Notes: a model not told the origin generated them from the sequence alone. Shown: positions 23,191 through 33,290, numbered from the stretch's first letter. The stretch: 64,000 nucleotides of DNA from Oxalobacter formigenes (GCF_002127965.1 NZ_CP018787.1:248001-312000), one strand, 5' to 3'. Numbers and translations are program-made.

Positions 23191-23683
23191 TTGTTTTGTC
23201 TTCTCAAATTAAAAGGCCATGTTGAACAGGCATCATTCTATCAGATGAACAACTAAAGCTAAAATTGTTCAGCTTGATGACGCCGAGATGTATTTATTTA
23301 ATAGTTATTCATATATATACATAGGAATAATAGAATCCCACTTTTATGGGAATAAGTATTATAATTCTTTTAAAATCAATATGTTACGAAAAATAAGCTT
23401 TCTGGATAAGTGAAGTATATATTTTGTATATTTTTTCTGCCTTTTTTTTATGCAAGGTTGTTCCCAAAAGGCTCACAACTTATCAACAATTTTGTTAACA
23501 TATTTTATTCTCTTTTTGTTGGTTTTTAGAACATTTGGGAAATTAAAAAATCTTCAAATTGTGATTGAAAGAAAAAACGATCTAAAATATCTTTTTTCTG
23601 ATTCTCGAATTTCCTTTCCATTTTTTCAATGTTTCACGTGAAACATTTCAATTTCTCAGTTTAAAACTACTGATAAAAACGTT
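23191..23683. other. AT-rich intergenic region upstream of mnmG
   Basis: 493 bases without a convincing gene, strikingly rich in A and T (especially 23290-23450). It contains a canonical parS (23630-23645), two one-mismatch DnaA boxes (TTATCAACA at 23480-23488; the complement of TCTGGATAA at 23401-23409), a TTGTTAACA palindrome and a small CCCA/TGGG hairpin near 23340. It could hold the mnmG and malic enzyme promoters, or be a second candidate for part of the origin, as in genomes with oriC beside gidA. Confidence 0.6.
23630..23645. promoter_or_regulatory. parS centromere site
   Basis: TGTTTCACGTGAAACA, a perfect 16-base palindrome identical to the canonical bacterial chromosomal parS bound by ParB. 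It lies 38 bases before mnmG, in the same cluster as parA and parB. Confidence 0.95.
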
Positions 23684-25603
23684 ATGCTTTATTCGGTTCA
23701 ATTTGATGTCATAGTTGTTGGTGGTGGTCATGCCGGGACAGAAGCTGCTCTGGTTTCGGCAAGAATGGGTATGAAAACATTATTGGTTACCCATAACTTT
23801 GAAACCCTTGGTCAGTTGTCCTGTAATCCATCTATTGGCGGGATTGGTAAAAGTCATCTTGTTAAAGAAGTGGATGCAATGGGTGGTGTAATGGCCCTGG
23901 CAACAGATAAGGCAGGCATTCAATTCAGAATTCTGAATTCTTCCAAAGGTCCGGCTGTCAGAGCTACTCGTGCACAGATTGATCGGGTTATTTATCGGCA
24001 GATTATTCGTTATCAGTTGGAAAACCAGAAAAACCTTCTTTTATTTCAGCAACAGGTCGATGACCTTATTCTGGAAGGGGAAAAAGTTGTAGGGGTTAAA
24101 ACACAGGGTGGTGTTGAATTTCGGGGCACTTCTGTTGTTCTGACAGCGGGTACTTTTATTGATGGGAAGATTTTTGTCGGACTGAATTCCTACCCGGGTG
24201 GACGAGCCGGGGATGTTCCTGCTTTGGCTTTATCTCATTCACTTAAAGAACTGAATTTACCTCAGGGCCGATTGAAAACAGGAACTCCCCCAAGAATCGA
24301 TGGAAATACCATTGATTTTTCAGTGATGAAAAAACAACTTGGCGATCTCGATCCTGTGCCTGTTTTCTCATTGCGGGGAAATGCATCCATGCATCCGGAA
24401 CAACTGCCATGCTGGATAACGCATACGAATACGAAAACGCACGATATTATCCGGGCCGGTCTGGATAAGAGTCCATTGTTTACCGGAGTTATTGAAGGGG
24501 TGGGGCCGCGCTATTGTCCTTCTATTGAAGACAAGATTCATCGTTTTTCGGATAAAAATTCCCATCAGATTTTTCTGGAACCTGAGGGAGTGAAAACGAA
24601 CGAATACTATCCTAACGGTATTTCAACCAGTTTGTCATTTGAAACGCAGATTGATCTCGTAAGAACCATTCCGGGTCTTGAAAACGCTCATATCTTAAGG
24701 CCCGGTTATGCAATCGAATATGACTTTTATGATCCACGTTGTCTGAAATCGTCACTGGAAACGCGCCAGATCAAGGGACTTTTCTTTGCGGGGCAGATAA
24801 ACGGAACGACCGGGTATGAAGAAGCCGCGGCACAGGGTTTGCTGGCAGGTATCAATGCTTCGCTCTATGTTCAGGAAAAAGAACCCTGGGTACCAAAACG
24901 CAGTGAAGCTTATATGGGTGTCATGGTAGACGATTTGATCACGCAAGGTGTTCAGGAGCCATATCGTATGTTTACGAGTCGCGCTGAATACAGATTGAGT
25001 CTGCGTGAAGATAATGCAGATATCCGCCTGACTGAAGCCGGTTATAAACTGGGTTGCGTGCCTCTGGAACAGTGGATCGATTTCGAGCAAAAGCGTGAAA
25101 AAATTGCACGTGAAATCGAACGAATGAAATCGACCTGGGTTCATCCTTCCATGTTGAATTCAGAAGAGGCCGAAAGGGTCATCGGCAAGGAAATCGAACG
25201 GGAATATTCGCTGGCTGACCTGATGAAACGTCCCGATGTGGATTATGACAAACTGGCAAGTCTGACCTCAATCGAAGGAAAAAATTGGGCAGCTGAAGAA
25301 GAACTGGATGAAAAGGTAAAAGAACAGGTTGAAATCCAGATCAAATATGCGGGTTATATTGAAAGACAAACCCGTGAAGTCAGACGCCAGCAATATTATG
25401 AAAACCTGCGTTTGCCACAGAGCATGAGTTATGCGGAAGTCAGTGCCTTGTCAATAGAGGTCAGACAAAAACTGGACAAGCAAAAACCTGAGACACTTGG
25501 ACAGGCGTCGCGCATTTCTGGAGTCACTCCAGCCGCCATTTCATTATTGCTCATTTATCTTAAGAAGCAGGGCTTGATCGATTTTGCTGAATTGGAGGCC
25601 TGA
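23684..25603 (+). CDS. mnmG: tRNA uridine-5-carboxymethylaminomethyl modification enzyme
   Basis: 639-residue FAD protein MnmG (GidA), which with MnmE modifies U34 of certain tRNAs. The FAD Rossmann motif is [13 protein letters not shown] near 10-22; the [14 protein letters not shown] and [13 protein letters not shown] signatures and the C-terminal helical MnmE-binding domain are intact. mnmE is not in the window (it often follows yidC in relatives but does not here). First gene of mnmG-rsmG-parA-parB. Confidence 0.98.
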   Translation: MLYSVQFDVIVVGGGHAGTEAALVSARMGMKTLLVTHNFETLGQLSCNPSIGGIGKSHLVKEVDAMGGVMALATDKAGIQFRILNSSKGPAVRATRAQIDRVIYRQIIRYQLENQKNLLLFQQQVDDLILEGEKVVGVKTQGGVEFRGTSVVLTAGTFIDGKIFVGLNSYPGGRAGDVPALALSHSLKELNLPQGRLKTGTPPRIDGNTIDFSVMKKQLGDLDPVPVFSLRGNASMHPEQLPCWITHTNTKTHDIIRAGLDKSPLFTGVIEGVGPRYCPSIEDKIHRFSDKNSHQIFLEPEGVKTNEYYPNGISTSLSFETQIDLVRTIPGLENAHILRPGYAIEYDFYDPRCLKSSLETRQIKGLFFAGQINGTTGYEEAAAQGLLAGINASLYVQEKEPWVPKRSEAYMGVMVDDLITQGVQEPYRMFTSRAEYRLSLREDNADIRLTEAGYKLGCVPLEQWIDFEQKREKIAREIERMKSTWVHPSMLNSEEAERVIGKEIEREYSLADLMKRPDVDYDKLASLTSIEGKNWAAEEELDEKVKEQVEIQIKYAGYIERQTREVRRQQYYENLRLPQSMSYAEVSALSIEVRQKLDKQKPETLGQASRISGVTPAAISLLLIYLKKQGLIDFAELEA

Positions 25604-25610
25604 TCGTTTT

Positions 25611-26273
25611 ATGCAAAAAAAACAGAAAAATCTGATTGATTGGGATGAAATCCGGACTGACCTGATAGATGGCATTATCGCCTTGAATATCAGACTGACA
25701 AATGATCAGGTAAAAAAATTGCTGGATTATCTGGTTTTACTGGACAAGTGGAATTCTACCTACAATTTAACGGCTGTCAGAAACCCTCAGGCAATGCTGA
25801 CTTATCATTTGCTGGATTCGCTTGCTGTCGTTCCATATTTGCCGGAAACAAGAAAACTGCTGGATGTAGGTTCCGGAGGAGGCTTGCCTGGACTGGTTTT
25901 ATCCATAGTCTATCCTGATATGAAAGTGTCGATGATTGATATTGTTCATAAAAAGACAGCATTTTTGAATCAGGTAAAGATTGAACTTGGTCTGGATAAT
26001 GTGACGGTTTATACGGGACGGGTTGAAGAACTGGAAGTTGAAGAGCCGTTTGACGGAATTATTTCACGCGCTTTTGCCAGCCTGCATGATTTTGTCAGCC
26101 TCTCTGCTCATCTGTTGTCGGAAAACGGTCTCTTTTATGCCATGAAAGGATTGATTCCCGAGGATGAAATCAGTAACCTTGAATCTGGCTGGACTGTAAA
26201 ACGTATTGAAGCACTAAAAGTACCGCAGCTTGATGCACAACGTCATCTTCTTTTTATCGATAAAAAGAAATAA
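25611..26273 (+). CDS. rsmG: 16S rRNA (guanine527-N7)-methyltransferase
   Basis: 220-residue SAM-dependent RsmG (GidB). SAM motif LLDVGSGGGLPGLVL near 85-100, then NLTAVR and the SRAFASL segment. ATG 25611 is preceded by GGAGG at 25594-25598, a rather long spacing of 12; the in-frame TTG at 25584 is inside mnmG and unlikely. Seven bases separate it from the mnmG stop. Confidence 0.96.
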   Translation: MQKKQKNLIDWDEIRTDLIDGIIALNIRLTNDQVKKLLDYLVLLDKWNSTYNLTAVRNPQAMLTYHLLDSLAVVPYLPETRKLLDVGSGGGLPGLVLSIVYPDMKVSMIDIVHKKTAFLNQVKIELGLDNVTVYTGRVEELEVEEPFDGIISRAFASLHDFVSLSAHLLSENGLFYAMKGLIPEDEISNLESGWTVKRIEALKVPQLDAQRHLLFIDKKK

Positions 26274-26325
26274 TTGCCGGAAGTATCAGCATGCATCGAT
26301 CATTGTCTTTTTATAGAGCATAGCT

Positions 26326-27099
26326 ATGGCCACAATATTTTGTATCGCCAATCAGAAGGGTGGAGTCGGAAAAACGACAACCACAGTCAATCTGGCAGCC
26401 GGTCTTGCGCGACTGGATCAGAAAGTGCTTCTGGTCGATCTCGATCCGCAAGGCAATGCAACGATGGGCAGTGGCATTCAGAAATCGGAACTGGAAACAT
26501 CCGTCTATCAGGTGCTTCTGGGTCTCGACAATATCGAATCGGCATGCATGCGTTCATCTACAGGCAATTATGATTTGCTTCCGTCGAACCGTGATCTTGC
26601 AGGTGCTGAAGTCGAAATGGTCGATATCGATCGCCGGGAAATACGCCTTAAAGAAGCGCTGGATGCCATTTCTGACAGATACGACTACATTCTCATCGAT
26701 TGTCCTCCGGCCTTGTCCCTCCTGACCCTGAATGCGTTCTGTTCGGCAAATGGTGTCATCATCCCGATGCAATGCGAATATTATGCTCTCGAAGGTTTGT
26801 CCGATCTGGTCAACACGATCAAGCAGGTTCATGCCAATATGAACCGTAATCTGAAAATAATCGGTTTGTTGAGAGTCATGTTCGACAAGCGGGCAACACT
26901 GTCCCAACATGTTTCCGAACAACTTGAAAAACATTTTGGGGACAGAGTCTTTAAAACCGTGATTCCCAGAAATATCCGTTTGGCGGAGGCACCTTCATAT
27001 GGTTTGCCTGGCATCGATTTCGATCCATCTTCAAGGGGGGCACAGGCTTACCTTTCTTTCGCCGAAGAAATGCTGGGATGGCTGAAAGACCGGAATTGA
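26326..27099 (+). CDS. parA: Chromosome partitioning ATPase ParA (Soj)
   Basis: 257-residue ParA-type ATPase. Deviant Walker A NQKGGVGKTTTTVNLA at about 8-23, Walker A' DLDPQGNATMG, and Walker B IDCPPALSLLT. Works with ParB and parS to segregate the origin region. The context (rsmG before, parB after, parS nearby) marks it as the chromosomal rather than a plasmid copy. Confidence 0.97.
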   Translation: MATIFCIANQKGGVGKTTTTVNLAAGLARLDQKVLLVDLDPQGNATMGSGIQKSELETSVYQVLLGLDNIESACMRSSTGNYDLLPSNRDLAGAEVEMVDIDRREIRLKEALDAISDRYDYILIDCPPALSLLTLNAFCSANGVIIPMQCEYYALEGLSDLVNTIKQVHANMNRNLKIIGLLRVMFDKRATLSQHVSEQLEKHFGDRVFKTVIPRNIRLAEAPSYGLPGIDFDPSSRGAQAYLSFAEEMLGWLKDRN

Positions 27100-27130
27100 A
27101 CTTTTTTAAATAAAGATACGGGCGATAAAA

Positions 27131-28018
27131 ATGAGTGAAATGACCATAAAAAAGAAAAAAGGTTTGGGACGTGGACTTGAAGTATTACTTGGGTCTGCTC
27201 CTGATTTTTCAGCCGATCCATCGCCGGTATCGAGTTTGCCAATCACCCGGTTGCAGGCGGGCAAATACCAGCCGCGTAACCGTATGGATGAGGGAGCCTT
27301 GAATGAACTGGCCCAATCCATACGCGAACAGGGGGTTATGCAGCCGATTCTCGTCAGACCCGTTTCCGGGAGTGGAAATACAACGGTATATGAAATCATT
27401 GCCGGCGAACGCCGTTATCGTGCTGCCCAGATAGCTGGCTTGTCCGATATGCCGGTCATCGTGAAAGATGTCGACGATCAAACAGCCGCAGCAATGGCGC
27501 TGATCGAAAACATGCAGCGCGAAGACCTGAATCCACTTGAAGAAGCACAGGGTATTCATCGTCTTATCACGGATTTCGAATTTACCCATGAACAGGCAGC
27601 CTCGGCCGTCGGTCGTTCAAGAAGCGCTGTCTCGAACCTTTTGCGCCTTCTGAACCTGACACGTCCTGTCCAGACAATGCTTGTGGCCGGCGATATCGAT
27701 ATGGGACATGCCCGCGCTTTGCTTGCGGTGGACGGAGCGACCCAGATTGCTTTGGCGACCCAGATTGTCGCGAAAAGGATGTCGGTCCGGGAAGCTGAAA
27801 AGCTCGTGGCACAGGAATTGAATAACAGGAATTCCGTAAAGAAAGTCGCTCTGGAAAAATCGGCGGATCTGGTACAGCTGGAAGAAGAGCTGTCAGACTT
27901 GCTGGCGACCAAAGTCAGTTTCCGACTGGGTTCCAAAGGACGTGGACAGCTCGTCATCGACTTTGCCAATCTCGATATTCTGGATGGGCTGATTCAAAAA
28001 ATAAGACCGATGCATTGA
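27131..28018 (+). CDS. parB: Chromosome partitioning protein ParB
   Basis: 295-residue ParB: N-terminal KKKGLGRGLEVLLG (ParA-interacting), CTP-binding motif GERRYRAAQ near 95, helix-turn-helix region with AVGRSRSAVSNLLRLL for parS recognition, and a C-terminal dimer domain ending in a leucine-rich helix. M5 is an alternative start. The convergent hpt gene lies behind a stem-loop. Confidence 0.97.
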   Translation: MSEMTIKKKKGLGRGLEVLLGSAPDFSADPSPVSSLPITRLQAGKYQPRNRMDEGALNELAQSIREQGVMQPILVRPVSGSGNTTVYEIIAGERRYRAAQIAGLSDMPVIVKDVDDQTAAAMALIENMQREDLNPLEEAQGIHRLITDFEFTHEQAASAVGRSRSAVSNLLRLLNLTRPVQTMLVAGDIDMGHARALLAVDGATQIALATQIVAKRMSVREAEKLVAQELNNRNSVKKVALEKSADLVQLEEELSDLLATKVSFRLGSKGRGQLVIDFANLDILDGLIQKIRPMH

Positions 28019-28042
28019 TTAGTTATCATTTTGACAACTAAT
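28018..28042. other. Stem-loop at the parB/hpt convergent junction
   Basis: ATTAGTTATC, loop ATTTT, GACAACTAAT: ten-base stem with one mismatch, starting in the parB stop codon. No T-run follows on either strand, so classical termination is doubtful. Confidence 0.45.
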
Positions 28043-28065
28043 TGTGGTATTGGCACAAGACCTGA

Positions 28066-28635
28066 TTACAATTCCTTTGTCAGAACGCGAATATCGGGCA
28101 GATTACGCCAGAAACCGCCTATATCCATTCCAAAGCCGATAACGAACTGGTTAGGTACATCCAGACCGACGTAATCGGCCCTGATCGGTTTTGTTGCGCC
28201 TGTCTGTTTGTCTGCAAAAACGGCGATGACCACCTTTGCCGCTCCCATATCTATCAATTTGTCACGGACGTGAAGCAGGGTTTGTCCTTCATCCAGAATG
28301 TCATCCAAAACGATGACGGTTCTGTTGATGACGTTTTGTCTCGGTATGACTTTCCAGATAAATTCGCCGCCGTACTCTTCGTTACCGTAGCGGGAAACAT
28401 GTATGAAATCGAATTCAAGCGGAAACGTCAGATAAGGTAACAACTGACCTGTGAAAATAGCCGCACCTCCCATGATACTCAATACCAGAGGCGGCGTTTT
28501 GACGTCTGGAATATCGAAGTCATGATTCAGTTTCGCAGCGACGTCAGTTATCGCTTTCCGGATTTGTTCAGGTGAAAAAATCTGCTCGGAATTTTTGAGG
28601 ATATCCAGGGCTTTTGCATTGATCGATTCTGTCAT
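28066..28635 (-). CDS. hpt: Hypoxanthine-guanine phosphoribosyltransferase
   Basis: 189-residue type I phosphoribosyltransferase for purine salvage. The PRPP loop is VIVLDDILDEGQTL, with the FADKQTGATKPIRADYVGL base-binding region and the flexible RYGNEEYGGEF loop. I start at ATG 28635 (MTESINAK); a GTG at 28650 adds five residues. Base specificity (hypoxanthine versus guanine) is not certain from sequence. Confidence 0.88.
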   Translation of the reverse strand: MTESINAKALDILKNSEQIFSPEQIRKAITDVAAKLNHDFDIPDVKTPPLVLSIMGGAAIFTGQLLPYLTFPLEFDFIHVSRYGNEEYGGEFIWKVIPRQNVINRTVIVLDDILDEGQTLLHVRDKLIDMGAAKVVIAVFADKQTGATKPIRADYVGLDVPNQFVIGFGMDIGGFWRNLPDIRVLTKEL

Positions 28636-28785
28636 AACGGAAACTTTCACTCAATTTCATGAAATTCGCAACAAGCCGACTATAAGATGAAAATCACTCT
28701 TTTGACAATTCATATTGTCTTAAAGATGATATCGTTTGATGATTGTTTGACGATAATTGTTTCATCAGCTTCCAAAAAGAAAAAC

Positions 28786-30600
28786 ATGAATACACCCTCC
28801 ATATTGAATGACGTCACAACACGTCTGGCAGCACTAAGGCAGGAAATGAAGGGGCAGGCTATCGATGCCCTGATTGTTCCCACTTCCGATCCGCATCTTT
28901 CTGAATATTTGCCTTTGCACTGGCGGAGCAGGGAGTGGCTTTCAGGCTTTACCGGTTCAGCCGGTACCCTGATTGTGGGAATGGAAAAGGCGTCGTTGTG
29001 GGTCGACAGCCGATACTGGACACAAGCCTTGAAACAGCTGGAAGGATCGGGGATTGAAATGTGCAAAATTTCCGGAGGAAGCCAGATACCCTATCTTGAA
29101 TGGATAGGGGCTCATCTTCCTGCGGGTGCAACGGTCGGTATGGATGGACGACTTCTTTCCCTGAATCAGGGAAGGCTGCTGGAAGAGGCGCTGCTCAGAA
29201 AACAATTGTCGTTCAGACCTGACGTCGATTTGATCTCTCCCATCTGGAAAGGCAGGGCATCTGTCCCGAAAACACCTGTGTTCGAGCATACAAGGCAATT
29301 TGTTGCCACATCCAGGATAGATAAAATCGAACGTATCAGACATCTTGTGAAAGAGTCGGGAGCAGATTGGCATTTGTTATCGACGCTTGACGATATCGCC
29401 TGGACGTTCAATCTGAGAGGAAACGATATCGAATTCAATCCGGTGTTCATTGCTTATGCCCTGATCGGCCCTGAAAAGACAACTCTGTTTATCGATAATG
29501 AAAAACTGCCTGATGAAATCAGGAGATCCCTTGTATCTGACGGGATCGGGATAATGGCTTATGAAGATACCGAAAAAATCCTGCATCGGATACCTTCAGG
29601 TTCGACGATGCTGCTCGATCCAAGAAGGACATCGTACTTCATGTACCGTCAGGCCAATTCAGGCGTGAAATTCGTTGAAACCGTCAATCCGGCCGTACTT
29701 TTGAAATCCAGAAAAGAAACATTCGAAATAGAGAATATCCGAAAGACGATGATCGAGGATGGCGCCGCTTTCTGCGAGTTTCAGGCCTGGTTCGATGATG
29801 CCATTGAAAGCGGAAACAGCCCTGTATCCGAACTGACTGTCGCTGAAAAAATCGAGCAATTCAGGTCGAAAAGGCCGAATTATATTTCGCCCAGTTTCGG
29901 AACGATTGCAGGGTTCAACGAAAATGCCGCTTTGCCCCATTATCAGGCAACGGAAACAGACTTTTCTTTCATTAAAGGAGACGGCCTGCTGCTGATCGAT
30001 ACAGGGGGGCAGTATCTGGGTGGCACAACGGACATGACAAGAGTCATTCCGGTCGGTTTGCCGGGTCAGGAACAGAAAAAGGATTTCACACTCGTTCTGA
30101 AAGGAATGATTGCATTGTCCGAAACCTGTTTTCCGCAATCGATACCGGCAGCCATGCTCGACAGTATAGCCAGAAAGCCTTTATGGGCTCATGGAGCCGA
30201 TTACGGGCACGGAACGGGTCATGGGGTCGGATACTTCCTGAACGTGCATGAGGGCCCGCAGGGTATCTCGTATCATGCCAAACCGGAACCACAGACTGCA
30301 ATGGAAGAGGGAATGGTAACATCTGTGGAACCGGGGCTCTATAAAGAAGGCAGATGGGGTATCCGGATTGAAAATCTGGTCGTCAACCGGTTTTACAGGG
30401 AAACCGGATTCGGAAAATACCTGAATTTTGAAACATTGACCCAATGCCCCATCGACACGAGATGCATCGAAAAAGATCTGCTCGACGAAAATGAAATCGC
30501 ATGGCTGAACCGGTATCATGAAGGTGTGCGTGAAAAGCTCATGCCTTTCGTCCCGGAACACGTCAGGAACTGGCTAATCAGACGTACGGAACCTCTTTGA
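28786..30600 (+). CDS. Xaa-Pro aminopeptidase (M24B, aminopeptidase P)
   Basis: 604-residue aminopeptidase P-type metallopeptidase that removes N-terminal residues before proline. Two creatinase-like N-terminal domains precede the M24 domain. All five metal ligands are visible: Asp in LIDTGGQY, Asp in TTDMTR, His in HGTGHGVGYFLNVHEG, Glu in SVEPGLY and Glu in GIRIENL. The start at 28786 (MNTPSIL) follows a purine-rich stretch; an upstream ATG at 28687 would add 33 residues unlike the family. No signal peptide. Confidence 0.93.
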   Translation: MNTPSILNDVTTRLAALRQEMKGQAIDALIVPTSDPHLSEYLPLHWRSREWLSGFTGSAGTLIVGMEKASLWVDSRYWTQALKQLEGSGIEMCKISGGSQIPYLEWIGAHLPAGATVGMDGRLLSLNQGRLLEEALLRKQLSFRPDVDLISPIWKGRASVPKTPVFEHTRQFVATSRIDKIERIRHLVKESGADWHLLSTLDDIAWTFNLRGNDIEFNPVFIAYALIGPEKTTLFIDNEKLPDEIRRSLVSDGIGIMAYEDTEKILHRIPSGSTMLLDPRRTSYFMYRQANSGVKFVETVNPAVLLKSRKETFEIENIRKTMIEDGAAFCEFQAWFDDAIESGNSPVSELTVAEKIEQFRSKRPNYISPSFGTIAGFNENAALPHYQATETDFSFIKGDGLLLIDTGGQYLGGTTDMTRVIPVGLPGQEQKKDFTLVLKGMIALSETCFPQSIPAAMLDSIARKPLWAHGADYGHGTGHGVGYFLNVHEGPQGISYHAKPEPQTAMEEGMVTSVEPGLYKEGRWGIRIENLVVNRFYRETGFGKYLNFETLTQCPIDTRCIEKDLLDENEIAWLNRYHEGVREKLMPFVPEHVRNWLIRRTEPL

Positions 30601-30779
30601 TAAAACAGGTAAACGGCCGAAGATGAAGGGTTGATATTGCAAGAGGACAATTGATGTAACTCAGGATACCTCGAAATTAAAACAGAGGATGAAACTACCC
30701 TGAATTTTCCCCGTCTGACGGAGGTGGGCCAATGATGGCGGAAAGCCTGAACATTTATCATTTATATTGAGGTAATACT

Positions 30780-31040
30780 ATGAGAAAAATACGTTTCGCT
30801 CTGTTAATGGCAGCCATTGGTGTATCCGGCATTGCTTCGGCACAGGTCTATTATCCCAATACGACCGTAACGACAACCACGACTTACATCGTCGAGGAAA
30901 TACCGGCCAGCAAGATTACGGCTGAATTGACGGACAGGGATTGTCCTGCCGGCACAACTCTGATTTTCGATATCAACGATATGAACCGTGCCAAATGTGT
31001 CCAGTCATGGGAAGCTCAAAGACGGATGAACAATTATTGA
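30780..31040 (+). CDS. Small secreted protein of unknown function
   Basis: 86 residues with a clear Sec signal (MRKIRFALLMAAIGVSGIASA, cut after ASA at about 21). The mature part is about 65 residues with a Thr-run (VTTTTTY), then a segment with two Cys (DCPAGTT and AKCVQS) that could form a disulfide. No family recognised. AGGTAATACT precedes the ATG, and a strong terminator follows, so it is an independent transcription unit. Confidence 0.75.
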   Translation: MRKIRFALLMAAIGVSGIASAQVYYPNTTVTTTTTYIVEEIPASKITAELTDRDCPAGTTLIFDINDMNRAKCVQSWEAQRRMNNY

Positions 31041-31051
31041 AAATGTCATTC

Positions 31052-31088
31052 AAAAAAAAGCGTATTCATTCCTGAATACGCTTTTTTT
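31052..31088 (+). terminator. Terminator after the small secreted protein
   Basis: A-run, AGCGTATTCA, loop TTCC, TGAATACGCT, T-run. Could also act on the convergent gene at 31112. Confidence 0.9.
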
Positions 31089-31111
31089 GCTGGAAGTGAA
31101 TAAATTGAAAA

Positions 31112-31558
31112 TCAGTGCCAGACAGTTTTGTCCCTGAGAAATTGTTCAATTTCGGCAGCTGAATAGTCCGAAATTTCTTCTGACCATTCGTTTTCAATCA
31201 GACGGTTGACTTCCTTGCCCAGTTTGTTGCGGAGCGTTCCAAGGAAATGAGGCGAAGAAATCAGGTATAGACGGTGAAATTTTGAATCCTTTCTTCCCTT
31301 GTCCAGATAAAGTGCGATCGATTTTGCGAAAAGATCGTTCTGGTGTGCCAGTGGACTCACAGAAGGGTCGTCGGTATGGCTGTGTCCTGTTCCGACGTCA
31401 TGATAACGACCGCGGGTGTGATGTTCCAGTTCGTTTTTATTTTCAAAAGCGGCCGGATCGACCAGATCCTCGAACTCCATCAAAGGTTCGTTAGCCCCTT
31501 TTTTTTCAAAAATGCGTGCTCGTGTACTGTCTGTCACGATAACCCAACTTGTATTCAT
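31112..31558 (-). CDS. Host attachment family protein (PF10116 type)
   Basis: 148-residue soluble protein matching the family annotated as protein required for attachment to host cells. Typical features are the N-terminal WVIVTDSTRARIFE, the HHTRGRYHDVGTGHSH histidine-rich middle, and the LYLISSPHFLGTLR strand. The fold resembles eRF1/pelota-type ribonuclease-like domains; real activity unknown. No signal peptide, so the name should not be read as proof of a surface protein. Confidence 0.82.
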   Translation of the reverse strand: MNTSWVIVTDSTRARIFEKKGANEPLMEFEDLVDPAAFENKNELEHHTRGRYHDVGTGHSHTDDPSVSPLAHQNDLFAKSIALYLDKGRKDSKFHRLYLISSPHFLGTLRNKLGKEVNRLIENEWSEEISDYSAAEIEQFLRDKTVWH

Positions 31559-31713
31559 ACTGGTGTTCCTTTACTGTTTTGCAGACATCGATGAAATGTC
31601 TTTGAATCATTCAGGGGTTCATTGAAAACCAGGCTGAAGGTAATCAGTTTGATGCACTTCAAAAAAATGTTCTTCAAAGAAAAATTTTCCGGGTTTGGTA
31701 TATAAAAAATCAA

Positions 31714-31950
31714 TCAATTCGACAGGCTCGACAAGTTACTGATGGCATAGCCCTTGTCCCTGATTTGTATGGCCGGATAAACGATGGAGAAATCGTCAAG
31801 ACTTTCCTCATCGACGTTAATGTCCACTTCTTTCGCATCCAGTTCCCAGTCCGTATTTGTCGCTTCTCCGGGGATGTTTTTTCCCGCAGGAATCAAAAGA
31901 TAGGAATAAATTCCGTTAGCTTCTTCACGTTTGAAAATGTCGACTCTCAT
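31714..31950 (-). CDS. DUF6139-type small protein
   Basis: 78 residues, cytosolic, acidic, beginning MRVDIFKREEANG and containing IPAGKNIPGEATNTDWE, the pattern of a short Burkholderiales family (DUF6139). Function unknown. GAGGGTG-like ribosome site on the minus strand just before the start. Confidence 0.7.
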   Translation of the reverse strand: MRVDIFKREEANGIYSYLLIPAGKNIPGEATNTDWELDAKEVDINVDEESLDDFSIVYPAIQIRDKGYAISNLSSLSN

Positions 31951-31992
31951 TTCACCCTCCTTTTTAATTGAGACATATGGAAAAGTTCATTG

Positions 31993-33120
31993 CTACAAAG
32001 ATTCCGCCGAATCATCGAAAGCGGTTGGCAAAGTAATATCCCTTTTGTATCCGGTGGCCTTGAGCCGCCACAGATGAAGCAGAAAGGCACTGGCCGTTAG
32101 CGTAATGGGGCCCAGAATGACCCCGGAGGCGCCATAGACAAGAATGCCGCCTGCCAGCGCGATGAACGCAACAATCGTATGTAATTTGAGTTTTTTGCTG
32201 ACCAGAATGGGATAAAGGACATTGTTTACCACTCCTCCCACCACAATCCCCCAGATAACCAGAACTAAAGCCTGGGCCCAATATCCATCCAGAGCCAGAT
32301 AGACCGCGGCCGGTATCCAGATAATATAGGAACCCAAAAGTGGAATGATCGACAGAATTCCCATAATCGATCCCCACAACAGGGGTGCGGGAAGTCCTAG
32401 AACCCAGAACATGAAACCGGATAGAAAACCTTTTACTGCCGAAACAGCCAGAGTACCGAAAACAGTCGCTCGAATGGTGTCGTTGACGACCTTGAAAAGA
32501 CCGTTCGTTTCCCGGCCGCAAAGCGGCGAAAATCGTCTCACCGTCCGCAGGATTTCATTACGATCCCTGAGAAAATAAAAAAGAAGATAAAACGTCAGGA
32601 CAATGACAATAATCTGTATGAAAGACGATCGTAAAAACAAAGTCACCTGAGCGGTCAGCCATGACGTAAGATTATTGACGGCCTGATGGATATTCAGGTG
32701 ATTTTCAAGCCAGTATACAGCTCTTCCGACAAAAGGCATGCTTTCCAGATTGTCTTGCCATTCTCCCGAACTGACCCTGTCCATGATTAATGTTGCGCCC
32801 CTGTCGACTTCCAGAACGACACGAATGACCATCCACATGACCGGAATGACCACAATGATTATCGCCAGCGCGGATGTGAGCATGGCCGCAATATTCTTCT
32901 TCTTCAGTTTTTTTAAAATACGCCTGTGAATAGGCATGAATAAAACCGCCAGCGCGAGGGCCCATGCCAGTGAAGACAGGAATGGAACCGTCATCAGATA
33001 GCAGAGGAATACCCCCAGTATCGTTATCCCGAGCTGTATGAAAGACCGGATATGATTGCGGGATTTCCAGTCTTCTTTTTCCGGAAGAAGCGCTTCTTCC
33101 CTGATTTCATTCGTATTCAT
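31993..33120 (-). CDS. AI-2E family transporter (PerM/YdiK-like)
   Basis: 375-residue integral membrane protein with about seven or eight helices and the family segments LAVLFMPIHRRI, LSIIPLLGSYIIWIPA and GGVVNNVLYPILVSKKL. Members export diverse solutes or ions; the autoinducer name comes from one E. coli protein and is not evidence here. I start at ATG 33120 (MNTNEIREE); the longer frame begins with GTG at 33171 and adds 17 residues unlike the family. No ribosome site is clear for either. Confidence 0.82.
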   Translation of the reverse strand: MNTNEIREEALLPEKEDWKSRNHIRSFIQLGITILGVFLCYLMTVPFLSSLAWALALAVLFMPIHRRILKKLKKKNIAAMLTSALAIIIVVIPVMWMVIRVVLEVDRGATLIMDRVSSGEWQDNLESMPFVGRAVYWLENHLNIHQAVNNLTSWLTAQVTLFLRSSFIQIIVIVLTFYLLFYFLRDRNEILRTVRRFSPLCGRETNGLFKVVNDTIRATVFGTLAVSAVKGFLSGFMFWVLGLPAPLLWGSIMGILSIIPLLGSYIIWIPAAVYLALDGYWAQALVLVIWGIVVGGVVNNVLYPILVSKKLKLHTIVAFIALAGGILVYGASGVILGPITLTASAFLLHLWRLKATGYKRDITLPTAFDDSAESL

Positions 33121-33290
33121 GGCGCTGACATGAAAAAACGTGGCAGTGATTCGAAGTGTCTTTGATGTCACGTTACGTTAAATTCATATATCGGCCATGA
33201 GTGAAGTCAAATGACGTTCAGCTCGGGTTTTTTCAAGAGGGGAAAAGCCGAAAGGAAATTCAAGGGTGAATGAAAAGCAGTGAACGTATG

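Noticed and set aside
23450-23641. 63-codon plus-strand ORF before mnmG
   Set aside because: Low-complexity AT-rich peptide overlapping parS, no ribosome site; non-coding region.
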